Assembly: GCF_030812855.1 (NCBI RefSeq)
Contig: NZ_JAUSTK010000004.1
Span: forward strand, 1 to 64,000
Direction: 5' to 3'
Origin: Paenibacillus wynnii
GTDB lineage: Bacteria > Bacillota > Bacilli > Paenibacillales > Paenibacillaceae
DNA: 64,000 nucleotides
Shown: piece after piece, positions 26,997 through 35,478 of the stretch
Layout of the letters: each line of letters opens with the position of its first letter
How positions within the stretch are numbered: position 1 is the stretch's first letter
Notes under the pieces: generated by a model
Told to the model about the DNA's origin: nothing
The model's database searches: none
The model's input: only the letters and a program-made list of their open reading frames with translations
Position numbers and translations under genes: made by a program

Positions 26997-27542
26997 TTAA
27001 TTCATTGATATCGCTACTTCAATCATTTCCGTCTTAGACAATTGATTGCTATCGATCTCTATATATGTCCCATCTTGTACCCATCGTAAAAATCCGCCTG
27101 GAATATGATTTGCCCAAGGCACGAACCGTGCTTCAATTCCTTTAAATATAACTGTTTCACCATGCGTATCGAATTTGAACTCTTCTTCACCAATGACTGT
27201 TGTGCTTGTTTTATTACGAACATCCAAAACTGTTTTTTCTGTTTTAATTTTGTAACCGAATGCTTTATGCTGCTCAATCCCAAACATATATGTTTGGCCC
27301 GACTTATCAAAATAATGCAGCCTGACTCTTGTTATGGGTGATGTTGCATCAACAGGATAAGGTTCCTTGATTTCCAACTTCCACTTTTGTGTATAATCCC
27401 TCGGTAAAAGCAGTTTAAAGTCAGTAGATTTTTTTACTTGTTCGAATTTGGTTTGACTTACAGAGTCTAAAGCGATTGGACTAGCTGTTGCCACCAACAA
27501 ACTGAAGATGAAAATTACTTTTAACATTTTTTTCCCGCACAT
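26997..27542 (-). CDS. secreted protein, DUF4367-like
   Basis: A 181-residue protein with a signal peptide (LKVIFIFSLLVATASPIA) and a beta-rich mature region. The blocks FKLLLPRDYTQKWKLEIKEPYP, VRLHYFDKSGQTYMFGIEQHKAFGYK, VLDVRNKTSTTVIGEEEFK and FLRWVQDGTYIEIDSNQLSKTEMIEVAISM match the character of DUF4367 domains, which occur in secreted or membrane-anchored proteins of spore formers. The start is uncertain: the ATG at 27542 has only a weak AGGA site. The last residues are typical for the family, so it is complete. Function unknown. Confidence 0.75.
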   Translation of the reverse strand: MCGKKMLKVIFIFSLLVATASPIALDSVSQTKFEQVKKSTDFKLLLPRDYTQKWKLEIKEPYPVDATSPITRVRLHYFDKSGQTYMFGIEQHKAFGYKIKTEKTVLDVRNKTSTTVIGEEEFKFDTHGETVIFKGIEARFVPWANHIPGGFLRWVQDGTYIEIDSNQLSKTEMIEVAISMN

Positions 27543-27727
27543 CCTTCATTGATTCCTAATGGCTATAATTCCTTACTTAGTGAAAAATATGTGGCAATAT
27601 AAACACCTAAGGTCTAGGCTTTATCTCTGTGGATCTGATTCCCATGAGTATAATCGTTATTGTTTTCTCTGCATTTTTTCTGTACGGTAGGAGAACGTAA
27701 ACAGAAACAATTATTGGGGTGCTATCT

Positions 27728-28183
27728 TTGAAAAACAAACTTAAGATTATCCTTATCCTCTTCTCACTGATGCTAATCATATCACCCTTAGAAACAGAAG
27801 CTCATTCAGATATACCTAAACCTCAACAAGATTCTACAGAGCTTCAACTGCAAGACATGCTTATGCTCTTTCTAAGGCCAACTATTCAAGATGCAGTGAA
27901 CAATTATTATTCAAAAAATTTTAAGGAACCACCTCTTGTTTTTCCTTATGACATCGATGTAGTTCAGATCAAAAGAAAAAATGGATTTCGTGGGTTTGCT
28001 TTTTTAATAACCGTGAATGTGATGCCATTTGTAGGGCCTCATAATTACGTGGGAATGGATCGAATGACCTTAGAAGTATCTGCGGGACCAACCGCCAAGT
28101 TAATAAAATATAACCACTTAAAGGATTTTGAACTGCCGCCCAATTGGAAGCATATCCTTCGTGGAACTCCTAATTCTCTATAG
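27728..28183 (+). CDS. secreted DUF3888 family protein
   Basis: A 151-residue secreted protein of the DUF3888 family. A signal peptide (KNKLKIILILFSLMLIISPLETEA) is followed by the family pattern TELQLQDMLMLFLRPTIQDAVNNYY, then YDIDVVQIKRKNGFRGFAFLITVNV, FVGPHNYVGMDRMTLEVS and a C-terminal LIKYNHLKDFELP. A GTG three codons upstream keeps the frame open, but the TTG at 27728 has GGGGTG five bases before it and starts the usual signal peptide. Function is unknown. It converges with the DUF3889 gene across a shared terminator. Confidence 0.85.
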   Translation: MKNKLKIILILFSLMLIISPLETEAHSDIPKPQQDSTELQLQDMLMLFLRPTIQDAVNNYYSKNFKEPPLVFPYDIDVVQIKRKNGFRGFAFLITVNVMPFVGPHNYVGMDRMTLEVSAGPTAKLIKYNHLKDFELPPNWKHILRGTPNSL

Positions 28184-28213
28184 GGTTTGATCGTTTGTTT
28201 GCCCGCTCACACA

Positions 28214-28243
28214 AAAAGGCGAAGGATCTAGTCCTTCGCTTTT
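28214..28243. terminator. bidirectional terminator between convergent DUF3888 and DUF3889 genes
   Basis: AAAAGGCGAAGGA pairs with TCCTTCGCTTTT around a 4-base loop, with T runs on both strands. Confidence 0.9.
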
Positions 28244-28295
28244 AGCATTCTATAGTATTTACATCGCATCATTTGCCCCACTATACAATGACATA

Positions 28296-28604
28296 TTACC
28301 GATCCGTTTCAGTAAAACGAATGGATTGGATAACGTCCGTTGATACGTTAATTCTTATGGATACGTACACCCCAAATTCTTTACCATCGTGCCTTCTAAG
28401 CCACATCTTAAACTTCTCTTCGACCGTTTCTGGAGTCAATTTCGTGCGGCCAAGATGCTTGTAATCAATGATGTCTGCGTTATATCGCATTTGTGTTTCC
28501 TTTACTGCAATGGCACCCCATTTAGCGTATTCGGGTACAGCTTCTACTGGCATTGGTGATATCATAAGCAACCCTATTAGACACAGGACCATTTTCTTTA
28601 TCAC
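28296..28604 (-). CDS. secreted DUF3889 family protein
   Basis: A 102-residue secreted protein: signal peptide KKMVLCLIGLLMISPMPVEA, then the DUF3889 signature YAKWGAIAVKETQMRYNADIIDYKHLGRTKLTPETVEEKFKMWLRRHDGKEFGVYVSIRINVSTDVIQSIRF, which spans nearly the whole mature protein. The GTG start follows AGGCGG at 6 bases. DUF3889 proteins are found in Bacillus and Paenibacillus with no known function. It sits in a group of small secreted proteins. Confidence 0.88.
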   Translation of the reverse strand: MIKKMVLCLIGLLMISPMPVEAVPEYAKWGAIAVKETQMRYNADIIDYKHLGRTKLTPETVEEKFKMWLRRHDGKEFGVYVSIRINVSTDVIQSIRFTETDR

Positions 28605-28738
28605 TAATCACCGCCTATCGCAATTTTTCATATTTTCCCCATCAATACTTGAGATATGCATTGGAAATATTCACGAAGTGCTTCTGAATAATAATCATTT
28701 CAAACTGTCATATTAAGATGAAAAGGAGGCTATTCTGT

Positions 28739-29120
28739 GTGAACTTAATCATTCTATTCCTAAATTTGTTCCTTATTTTTGGTGGACTAGCATCACGTAA
28801 TGATGATCGCTTGAGTTCCGCCAGTGATCATGGCGAACCCTTTAGGTAATTTGAATCAACGTGAAGCTGTAATAATGTTCAAAAAAAAGTTTCATAAAAA
28901 AGTTATGCTTCCAACATATATTCCGTTTGTAACAACTGACACAGGGGCTTCATTAGATGAAATCCCGAAAACATTAACTATCAGTTATCACAATAAAAAT
29001 TCCAAATCAACTCTGATCGTAACGATAATGATTAACATCCAACCCAAAAATGTTCTTCCACCATTGCCAATGTCGAATGTAAAAGATTTCATCGTATTGG
29101 CCCATGTGATGGGAAATTAA
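28739..29120 (+). pseudogene. frameshifted small secreted protein (DUF4367-like tail)
   Basis: An AGGAGG site is followed by a GTG at 28739 and a signal-peptide-like start (VNLIILFLNLFLIFGGLA). The frame ends soon after DHGEPF. The neighbouring frame continues from about 28836 with LGNLNQREAVIMFKKKFHKK, LPTYIPF and SYHNKNSKSTLIVTIMIN, resembling the 'LPxYLPF' region of DUF4367 proteins. A one-base indel in the CCCTTTAGG region (about 28840) therefore separates the signal peptide from the body. Either a recent pseudogene or a sequence error. Confidence 0.65.
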
Positions 29121-29218
29121 TAAGACTGAATGCCAGTAAAGCAAGAAATTAGCGAAATAGTGATACGGAGAAGATTCGGAAAATTAATGGGGAATAGAAT
29201 GAAAAATTTAGATCGATC

Positions 29219-29417
29219 GAGTGGAATTTACCGACGTGCCATCAGTGACAAGTTGAATAACCAATACTTAGAAATATTGGCTTATTTTGTTCGGCGGCTT
29301 TGGCAAAAGCATCGTCTCCCCATGAGTACCAATCCACGGGGTTATAGGCGTGTTGTAGTAGATATGGGGACTTCTCATTTATTAGTCGATTAGGCTTTGG
29401 CCTTCTTTAATCTCCAT
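29219..29417 (-). pseudogene. decayed 5' end of a DUF255 (YyaL-like) gene, copy 2
   Basis: From an AGGAGG-preceded ATG at 29417, frameshifted minus-strand frames give [19 protein letters not shown], then [17 protein letters not shown], stop (in place of Trp), WHV: the N-terminal thioredoxin part of DUF255 proteins with CHWCHV mutated to CH-stop-WHV. It ends near 29219 without any of the downstream gene. A GACACTAAC hairpin lies about 60 bases upstream at 29474. Confidence 0.8.
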
Positions 29418-29473
29418 TTATGTAACCTCCTTAGGCGGTTTGGGTCATTGTTAGTATTACCCGTTAGAAGGAG

Positions 29474-29503
29474 AAAAGACACTAACGGGGGGGTTAGTGT
29501 CTT
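29474..29503. repeat. GACACTAAC hairpin, copy 2
   Basis: AAAAGACACTAAC pairs with GTTAGTGTCTT. It lies in the leader position relative to the DUF255 remnant at 29219-29417. Confidence 0.8.
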
Positions 29504-29595
29504 GTTTAGAATTATTTCTATAGCATTCGCCAAAAATATCTCTTTTAATAAATAAATTTCTTTGGTATCATTTGTCGCATGTCAATATTAGCGGT

Positions 29596-30198
29596 TTATT
29601 TGGTTAATTCGATTCCTTTAGGAAGCTTTTCTGGACTTACTGACCTTATAATATTCACATCTATTTCAAAATCTATAAGCCTTTCAAATTTAATGCTTTT
29701 TACCTTTTCTTCAACTAATAACTTCTTTACTCGCTCGCTACAATATTGAAACCCACCTGCGCCACCAGTATCTTCCATAAAAATATCTGAACCATCCCAA
29801 TAATCATCCTCAAAAAATCTACCTTTAAGATAAGGGAAACTTCCACCAGGAAAATCACGATTAACAATCAGACTACGAGAAAAGTCTACAGGTGAACATC
29901 TACCTTTTATTGATAGCCCAAAATAACCCGTAAAAAGTTCATCGTCTTTACCTAATACATCCACTTCAAACACATCCCACCCACTAATACCCTCACTAAC
30001 GAATTTTTCAATAATTTTCTCGTGATATAAACGTGGAGAAGCGGGCTGAGTACATATGATTTGAGAAGGTATCTTTGTACCACTATAGTGCTTAACAAAA
30101 ACCCAGTCATCCTGATTAACAAACATTCCCCTAAATGGTCTATTGGAAGGAGCATCTCTTAAGACATAAAGATTGGAGTAATTAGGACTGTAAGCCAT
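29596..30198 (-). CDS. hypothetical protein, possible immunity-type protein
   Basis: A 200-residue soluble protein of unknown family. It is rich in aromatic and acidic residues. Segments ISGWDVFEVDVLGK, DFPGGSFPYLKGRFFEDDYWDGSDIFMEDTGG and VKKLLVEEKVKSIKFERL resemble, in general layout, DUF1629/Imm11-type immunity proteins that end in an 'LKELLEExxxxxxxF' helix. No toxin gene is next to it, so this is only a possibility. The complete frame with a normal composition supports a real gene. Next upstream on the strand is a NERD-HRDC protein. Confidence 0.6.
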   Translation of the reverse strand: MAYSPNYSNLYVLRDAPSNRPFRGMFVNQDDWVFVKHYSGTKIPSQIICTQPASPRLYHEKIIEKFVSEGISGWDVFEVDVLGKDDELFTGYFGLSIKGRCSPVDFSRSLIVNRDFPGGSFPYLKGRFFEDDYWDGSDIFMEDTGGAGGFQYCSERVKKLLVEEKVKSIKFERLIDFEIDVNIIRSVSPEKLPKGIELTK

Positions 30199-30441
30199 AT
30201 ATCTCTCCCTTATTTTTTAGAAGCTATAAACTAACTAAATCAAATAAAAAATACAAAGCACCTGATTAGATTGTTCCAAACCAACCCAAGTAATTTAAAA
30301 TTGGAAACTGGTTTATTCAAAAGACTTGGCAAAGGATGCATCTATCAATGTGCATTCAAAAGCACCCTCCATCTTTATTTTGAGCAAGTTTGTAAGCAGC
30401 CCATTTTCTTCAATTTCTATTTCTAATGATTAATTCCATCT

Positions 30442-31461
30442 TCAAATATATATAATCTCCTCACCATACTTCTCCACTTTGAGTTTTCCAAATCCTTTAA
30501 CCTTTAGTAATTCCTCTTTTGTTCGTGGATACTTAGCAATCATTTCTTCCATTTCGTTATTGTTATAAATAAAATAAGCCTTAACATTCTCTTCTCTTGA
30601 TTTCTTAAGTCTGTACGCAGTAAGTTCTTCGCGAAGTACTGATTCATCTCTTCTCGATTCAATCTGAGTCGTTTCTGCGACAATCTGGTCCTCAGCTTCA
30701 ATCTGAGACGCTTCAACAACAATCTGATACTTCGCCTCAAAATTCATATCGATTGGTTTGTTCAGCTTAATTAATAATTCAGCGATGCTATACATGTCCT
30801 TCTCAGCTAGATCATATTGGTTTGCTTTGTCATTCTGATATTTTTCTAATGTAGTTTTAAGTTGATCGTACTTAATAAGTGTCTTTTCAATCTCTGCTGG
30901 ACACTTAATTTTCTTAATGATGGTTTTGGGATTAGCCATTACAACCAGAGATAGAATGGGCATATTATTGATCTTCAATTCTTTGGAAAGTACATGTTTC
31001 AGAATGTCTACATGTCTTGTGTTTTGTGTAACAGGACTGTAAATGCCCTCTTTGTAATCTCTACCGTTTTTGTTTTTCATCGTTCTTACAAAATTACCAT
31101 CCTGGTCAATGCTGATATTTCCGCTTAATTTCTTAGTTTCTAAAATGCATGTGAATTTGTTGGAAATCACTACAAAGTCTAGCTGAGCCACATAATCTCC
31201 GTACTCAATCCTCACATCATGTAGACATAGGACTGGTAAGAAAGAATTCTTTAACTCAAAATAAACATTATTTTCACCATCTATACCATATTTCAAAAGC
31301 ATTATATCTTTCTCAATAGATTCTTTCTTCACTTCATTGGTAACTTGATTAAGAAGTTCGTTAAGAGCGATAAGTTGGTAATTCTCTTTTGTAAAGTCTT
31401 TGGCAAACGTTGGGCTTTGAATAGTACGTTTTTGACCGAATAATTTATTGAATAATGACAT
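30442..31461 (-). CDS. NERD nuclease-like domain protein with C-terminal HRDC domain
   Basis: A 339-residue soluble protein. Residues about 70-170 are a NERD domain: the acidic site is suggested by AQLDFVVISNKFTCILETKKLSGNI (D-x(n)-E-x-K pattern of restriction-like nucleases) and VTQNTRHVDILKHVL. Residues about 275-338 form an HRDC helical domain (LTAYRLKKSREENVKAYFIYNNNEMEEMIAKYPRTKEELLKVKGFGKLKVEKYGEEII), as found in RecQ helicases and RNase D. A middle repeat EASQIEAEDQIVAETTQIE is a possible coiled spacer. It probably handles DNA; role in repair or defence is not shown by its neighbours. Confidence 0.88.
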   Translation of the reverse strand: MSLFNKLFGQKRTIQSPTFAKDFTKENYQLIALNELLNQVTNEVKKESIEKDIMLLKYGIDGENNVYFELKNSFLPVLCLHDVRIEYGDYVAQLDFVVISNKFTCILETKKLSGNISIDQDGNFVRTMKNKNGRDYKEGIYSPVTQNTRHVDILKHVLSKELKINNMPILSLVVMANPKTIIKKIKCPAEIEKTLIKYDQLKTTLEKYQNDKANQYDLAEKDMYSIAELLIKLNKPIDMNFEAKYQIVVEASQIEAEDQIVAETTQIESRRDESVLREELTAYRLKKSREENVKAYFIYNNNEMEEMIAKYPRTKEELLKVKGFGKLKVEKYGEEIIYI

Positions 31462-31469
31462 AACTTGTC

Positions 31470-31835
31470 TCCTAACATGATGAGTTAAGTTTGATAAGCA
31501 AAAAAGATACCTACCTTTATAGTCAGATTATACCATAAACATTCATCAAAGCTCCTGAGGAATTAGGAGATTATACCTATCTTATTCATTTGAAATATAT
31601 AACGTTTTGTATCCGCACCTATTCTCATAGAAGAGAATGACCCTATAACAAACTCTTTTACATGCTCAATAACTAAAACCATTGAGTGAGCAAATACTAT
31701 TAATCACACAACTAGATGGAATGGAGATAAATATCTTTTAATGAGATAGTGGAGTGGATAAGAATTTAATGGCGGAAAGTCTTAAGAGGAAATGTAGCTA
31801 GAAGTGAATCGTAATTGGATAAAATACTGCGGTTA
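31470..31835. other. intergenic stretch, no gene seen
   Basis: AT-rich sequence between the NERD gene and the type B DUF255 remnant. No open frame with a ribosome binding site was found. Confidence 0.4.
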
Positions 31836-31838
31836 ATA

Positions 31839-31974
31839 AGTGGAATTCACCGACGTGCCATCAATGACAAGCTGACTTAGGCCCCACTACGAATACCCAA
31901 CAGATAAGAAAATAGCTTTATTCTCTCGTCTCGCGGTATTAAACGCTTCTTCACTCCACGCATACCAGTTGGGA
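31839..31974 (-). pseudogene. decayed DUF255 fragment, copy 3 (divergent type B)
   Basis: The minus strand encodes [27 protein letters not shown] followed by stop and a short unrelated insertion, then a degenerate CH-stop-WHV and the shared GTGAATTCCAC block. Codons differ strongly from copies 1, 2 and 4, so it derives from a second DUF255 paralogue. Its start region is missing. Confidence 0.75.
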
Positions 31975-31975
31975 T

Positions 31976-32161
31976 GAGTGCTGGCGGTAGAATAAATTAG
32001 ATGTGGCTGTGTTTACAGTTAGAGTCATATATTCATTTATCCGATCCCGTTATACATGATAAAACAAAAGGAAGGAGCGAATAAACTCGTCCCCTTCCTT
32101 TTTCTCTTGCCTGCATTATAGTTCTATACTTTTACTGGTCATCTTATAGTTTACGTTTGCG
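31976..32161. other. spacer before the acetyltransferase gene
   Basis: Short non-coding stretch. A run around 32070-32103 (AAGGAAGGAGCG ... CCCCTTCCTTTTT) forms an imperfect GGAAGG/CCTTCC hairpin that could terminate minus-strand transcription after the acetyltransferase gene. Confidence 0.4.
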
Positions 32162-32746
32162 TCATACAACTGAAAACATATTTACATAGTCTTCTTTTAA
32201 AATACTGTATATTTCTAAATCGACGATTCCTTTACCTGCCCATAGTGTTGCTTGTCTCAATGTTCCTTCTTTGATGAAGCCATTCTTCAACAATACCTTT
32301 TTTGAAGTCTCATTTAGAGGCATAACTTCAGCCTGAATTCTGTTGACGTTGACATCCGCAAACAAAAAATCGAGTAATATTTTTACCGCTTCGGTAGCGT
32401 TACCTTTTCCCCAATGTGATTCCGACAAATAGTAGCCAATCGTCACTACGTTTACCTTTTGATTAAAGTCGACAGCTTCAATAATCCCAAGCAATTGATC
32501 GGGTTTAGGATTGGCGAATATCCCCCACTTAACCCTTGACCTTTTATTATAATCTCTCTCGAAATGCCCTATCATGTTTTTTACAGTATCTTTATTGTGT
32601 TTGGGTATTATGCCGCAGTATTCAAACACTTTGTCATTATTATAGATTTCAAAAACTTCGTCAAGATGTTGATCTTCAATTTTCTTCAATACGAAATCAT
32701 CTGACTTTAGGATAGGAAACTGTTCAAAAACTGCTTCAAGGTTCAT
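32162..32746 (-). CDS. GNAT family N-acetyltransferase (RimJ/RimL type)
   Basis: A 194-residue GNAT acetyltransferase. Typical features are LKKIEDQHLDEVFEIYND at the N terminus, the beta4-A motif TIGYYLSESHWGKGNATEAVKILLDFLF (acetyl-CoA-binding Q/RxxGxG/A region, here HWGKGNA), and NRIQAEVMPLNETSKKVLLKNGFIKEGTLRQATLW. Such proteins acetylate ribosomal proteins, antibiotics or small amines; the substrate is not evident. Its start overlaps the end of the phosphotransferase gene by four bases, so the two are coupled and may act on related compounds. Confidence 0.92.
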   Translation of the reverse strand: MNLEAVFEQFPILKSDDFVLKKIEDQHLDEVFEIYNNDKVFEYCGIIPKHNKDTVKNMIGHFERDYNKRSRVKWGIFANPKPDQLLGIIEAVDFNQKVNVVTIGYYLSESHWGKGNATEAVKILLDFLFADVNVNRIQAEVMPLNETSKKVLLKNGFIKEGTLRQATLWAGKGIVDLEIYSILKEDYVNMFSVV

Positions 32747-33648
32747 TCCGTCACCGCTCCATATTTTCTTTTTTTTATCGGAATATCTCTAAACTCCATC
32801 TCTTTTAAGAATGAATTATTTGTTATTAAACCTTTTACCCTCTCTATTGTATTAGGTCGTTTGGGTACACCACCGTTTCTATTAAGCAAAATCCACCTAA
32901 GACAAGCCAACGCTTCAAAAACTTCAAGTTCTTTTTGCTCAATATCATTTTCCAATAGATAAGCGGAACGAAACACATGTGCATATCGCTCCGAAATGTA
33001 TATACTTTGTAGAGTAAGTGCCCACGCAAAATCATATCTGGAATCCCCTAATTGTCCGTTCGTCCAATCTATTACGGTATATCGGTCATTTTCCTCTAAA
33101 ATGTTTCCCACATGGAAATCACCATGAATTATACGATCTTGCTGTATTGGAATGATTGGAACAAGAGAAAATAATACACTACTTAAGTCATCGTGTTCCC
33201 TTACTCCAGGAAAAAAGTAATCAATGAAGTCGTTCTTGGGAAAATGTATATCTCCAATCTCATCTACAGGGATTTGATGTATTCTTGATAATATCTTTGC
33301 AATATCAATCATTTTCTTTTCATTCACTTTAAGAACAGGCATTCCGTCAAAGGTTGTTAGCAACACCTCATCTGCGTTTGGATTTATCCCCCAACCCACT
33401 GGCTTAGAGACAGATAACCCTCGTTCAGAAAGGACATTCAATAAATGAAATTGAAAACTAATGTCAGGCCTGGAACCCTTATTCCATACTTTCAATACAA
33501 AGCTCTCTTTATCTGAGCTTATTTTCATAACTTCAGCTTCAAATCCATGATCCATTGAATGTGTAGTTAAGGTGTTCACTTGATTTAATAATTCATCCAA
33601 TTTTTCGTTTTTTTCTACCCAATCCACAATACCTATAGAGTGTCCCAA
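32743..33648 (-). CDS. aminoglycoside phosphotransferase-like (APH family) protein
   Basis: A 301-residue kinase-fold protein of the APH/choline kinase group. The catalytic loop RIIHGDFHVGNIL (Brenner HxDxxxxN type) and metal-binding VIDWTNGQLGDSRYDFAW lie near residues 175-215; the N lobe contains KLDELLNQVNTL and SFVLKVWNKGSRPDISFQFHLLNVLSERGLSVSKPVGW. It could phosphorylate a small molecule such as an aminoglycoside, macrolide, homoserine or fructosamine; no resistance can be concluded from sequence. Overlaps the acetyltransferase downstream. Confidence 0.88.
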   Translation of the reverse strand: MGHSIGIVDWVEKNEKLDELLNQVNTLTTHSMDHGFEAEVMKISSDKESFVLKVWNKGSRPDISFQFHLLNVLSERGLSVSKPVGWGINPNADEVLLTTFDGMPVLKVNEKKMIDIAKILSRIHQIPVDEIGDIHFPKNDFIDYFFPGVREHDDLSSVLFSLVPIIPIQQDRIIHGDFHVGNILEENDRYTVIDWTNGQLGDSRYDFAWALTLQSIYISERYAHVFRSAYLLENDIEQKELEVFEALACLRWILLNRNGGVPKRPNTIERVKGLITNNSFLKEMEFRDIPIKKRKYGAVTE

Positions 33649-33674
33649 TAATCATCATCCTTCCCAGCGATTAT

Positions 33675-34592
33675 TTATATTCTCTTCTTGATCGGTATAT
33701 ATAAATCGACTTTACATTTCCCTTCCTTATCGCTAGCAGGATCATTCATACAAAATTCGAGGCATGGTCTATCGTCGGCATCATAATCACTATTGGGTAG
33801 CCATAGACTGAATACGTTTTGATAGGCGAGAACAAATTTTTCTATAGTGTCGTAGTAGGGATATACAGCATACATTCCACCAGAAAGTGTTTTGAATTTC
33901 ACATGCTTCATATGTTCATATCTCTCGAATCCACTGGGTAATGTAACACAAGCATCGTATCGACAAGCATATTCTTCTACAAGATTTCCATCATCCAACG
34001 ATATTCCTATAAACTGATAGTTTTTTGGAGTAAGTCCTTGTTGGCTTGCCCAAAGTACCAACTTGTCCCAAGCTACACGAGTATCCAAATAACTCCCGAC
34101 ATGTCTAACGTACGCCACTTCATGTTCTGGAAGTTCCTTAATTGTTATCATGTTTTTCCAAGCCCTTTTTAAGAGTTCATTTTTCCCATCTCTATTGTAA
34201 TCTTCAAGTGGAGACACATCTTCTAGCTTATTGCTAAAGTATGATGAAATATTGCTATTTTTCTGTACCCTATTTCTAACGGCACTTGGGGTCTTATTAT
34301 AGTGTTTCTTAAAGAGAGCATTGAAGGTTGACACTGTTTCAAAACCGCATTGATTCGAAATTTCCAAAATAGTCATATTGGTTTCAGCCAAATAATAAAC
34401 AGCCTTTTGTAAACGCTCTTGATTTACAAATGCAACTGGAGTCACACCGACTATAGAAGTAAATATTCTTGTAAAATGATATTTCGAAAAGTTTGAAACA
34501 CCAGCCAATAGATCAAGATTGAGTTTTTGATTACTATTGTCCTCTATGTATTTAATTACTTTATCAATTCTATCTTTATAGTCATTCTTCAT
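33675..34592 (-). CDS. AraC family regulator with GyrI-like ligand domain
   Basis: A 305-residue regulator. The first 110 residues form the two-HTH AraC DNA-binding unit (IDKVIKYIEDNSNQKLNLDLLAGVSNFSKYHFTRIFTSIVG ... CGFETVSTFNALFKKHYNKTPSAVR). The C-terminal 150 residues are a GyrI/SOUL-like ligand domain (ITIKELPEHEVAYVRHVGSY ... GGMYAVYPYYDTIEKFVLAYQNVFSLWLPNSDY ... CKVDLYIPIKKR), as in Rob/BmrR-like sensors of small hydrophobic molecules. It lies just upstream of the phosphotransferase-acetyltransferase pair and probably controls them or itself. Confidence 0.93.
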   Translation of the reverse strand: MKNDYKDRIDKVIKYIEDNSNQKLNLDLLAGVSNFSKYHFTRIFTSIVGVTPVAFVNQERLQKAVYYLAETNMTILEISNQCGFETVSTFNALFKKHYNKTPSAVRNRVQKNSNISSYFSNKLEDVSPLEDYNRDGKNELLKRAWKNMITIKELPEHEVAYVRHVGSYLDTRVAWDKLVLWASQQGLTPKNYQFIGISLDDGNLVEEYACRYDACVTLPSGFERYEHMKHVKFKTLSGGMYAVYPYYDTIEKFVLAYQNVFSLWLPNSDYDADDRPCLEFCMNDPASDKEGKCKVDLYIPIKKRI

Positions 34593-34944
34593 TTATCGAA
34601 TTCTCCAATTACTTTTGTATTAGACTACCAAAATTATACACCGCAAATGGAAAACATGGATAGCTTGAATGAATATACAAACGTATTGATCGTGATGAAG
34701 TATTTATTATTATCCTACAACTTCTTGCCTCCTCGATGCCCCCCTGTTATACCAAATAATTATTTTTTGGCATATCAAGGGTGAGCAGAAAATATGGCGT
34801 ATATCGCCGAGGTATCCGTATCATCAGTCTCGCAAAAGCGACAAACTCAGCGGAGCCAAGGTCTGGTATCAAACGCTATGTAATCACCACGATTATTGTT
34901 TGTCCCTCTATTCCTTTCATGAACCAGGATTGGGGTGTTGCAGG
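34593..34944. other. intergenic stretch upstream of the AraC-type regulator
   Basis: No gene recognised. An open frame at 34781-35023 runs into a repeated segment (34945-35113) that also occurs at about 39890-40055. It lacks a clear ribosome binding site and is taken as remnant sequence. Confidence 0.4.
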
Positions 34945-35113
34945 AGATGTTTATATTAGTGCAATCCTTAAAACGAGTACGGAGTATTTCAGATATACAT
35001 GGCCGAGGTTCGAAAAAGAATGAATTCAGGCTCATTGAGAGATTAGTGGAATAAAGATAAGAGAATGAAACGGAAATTGAATTGGGAATGGGATGAAAAC
35101 ACTAAGATTAAAC
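34945..35113. repeat. dispersed repeat segment, copy 1
   Basis: About 170 bases similar to 39890-40055. Both contain TTAGTGCAAT, a plus-strand frame ending YTWPRFEKE-stop, and the run GAATGAAACGGAAATTGAATTGGGAATG. They lead directly into the decayed DUF255 fragments. A one-base length difference near 34972 shifts the upstream frame, so the shared frame end is a gene remnant rather than a gene. Confidence 0.75.
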
Positions 35114-35314
35114 GAGTGGAATTCACCGACGTGCCATCAGTAACAAGTTGAATAACAAATACTTAGGGAAATTGGTTTATTCTGTTCGGCGGCTTTAACG
35201 AAAGCATCATCTCCCCACGAATACCAATCCACGGGATTATATGCGTGTTGTAGTAGATAGGGGGACTTCTCATTTATCAGTTGATTAGGCTTTTTAGCCT
35301 TCTTTAATCTCCAT
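35114..35314 (-). pseudogene. decayed 5' end of a DUF255 gene, copy 4
   Basis: Minus-strand frames from the ATG at 35314 (preceded by AAGGAGG) give MEIKEG, stop, then in the next frame [20 protein letters not shown] and [20 protein letters not shown]. It ends in the degenerate CHWCHV block and GTGAATTCCACTCG at 35114. It is closest to copy 2 in sequence. A GACACTAAC hairpin lies upstream at 35370. Confidence 0.8.
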
Positions 35315-35369
35315 TTATGTAACCTCCTTGGCAGTATGGTCCATTGTTAGTATTACCCAATGGAGGGCC

Positions 35370-35396
35370 AAAAGACACTAACAGGGGTTAGTGTCT
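35370..35396. repeat. GACACTAAC hairpin, copy 3
   Basis: AAAGACACTAAC pairs with GTTAGTGTCT(C)TTT around a CAGG loop. It lies in the leader position of the DUF255 remnant and just downstream of the aldo/keto reductase gene, so it could also act as that gene's terminator. Confidence 0.8.
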
Positions 35397-35478
35397 CTTT
35401 TAGATTAACTTGATAATGTGCTCTAATATTATTCCGAGGGAGTTTTTCTATTGGGTAACCCTAATCATTATGGATTTT

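Noticed and set aside
34781..35023. 80-residue plus-strand frame ending YTWPRFEKE
   Set aside because: It crosses into a repeated segment and its second copy has a one-base length difference that changes the upstream frame; treated as a remnant, not a gene.
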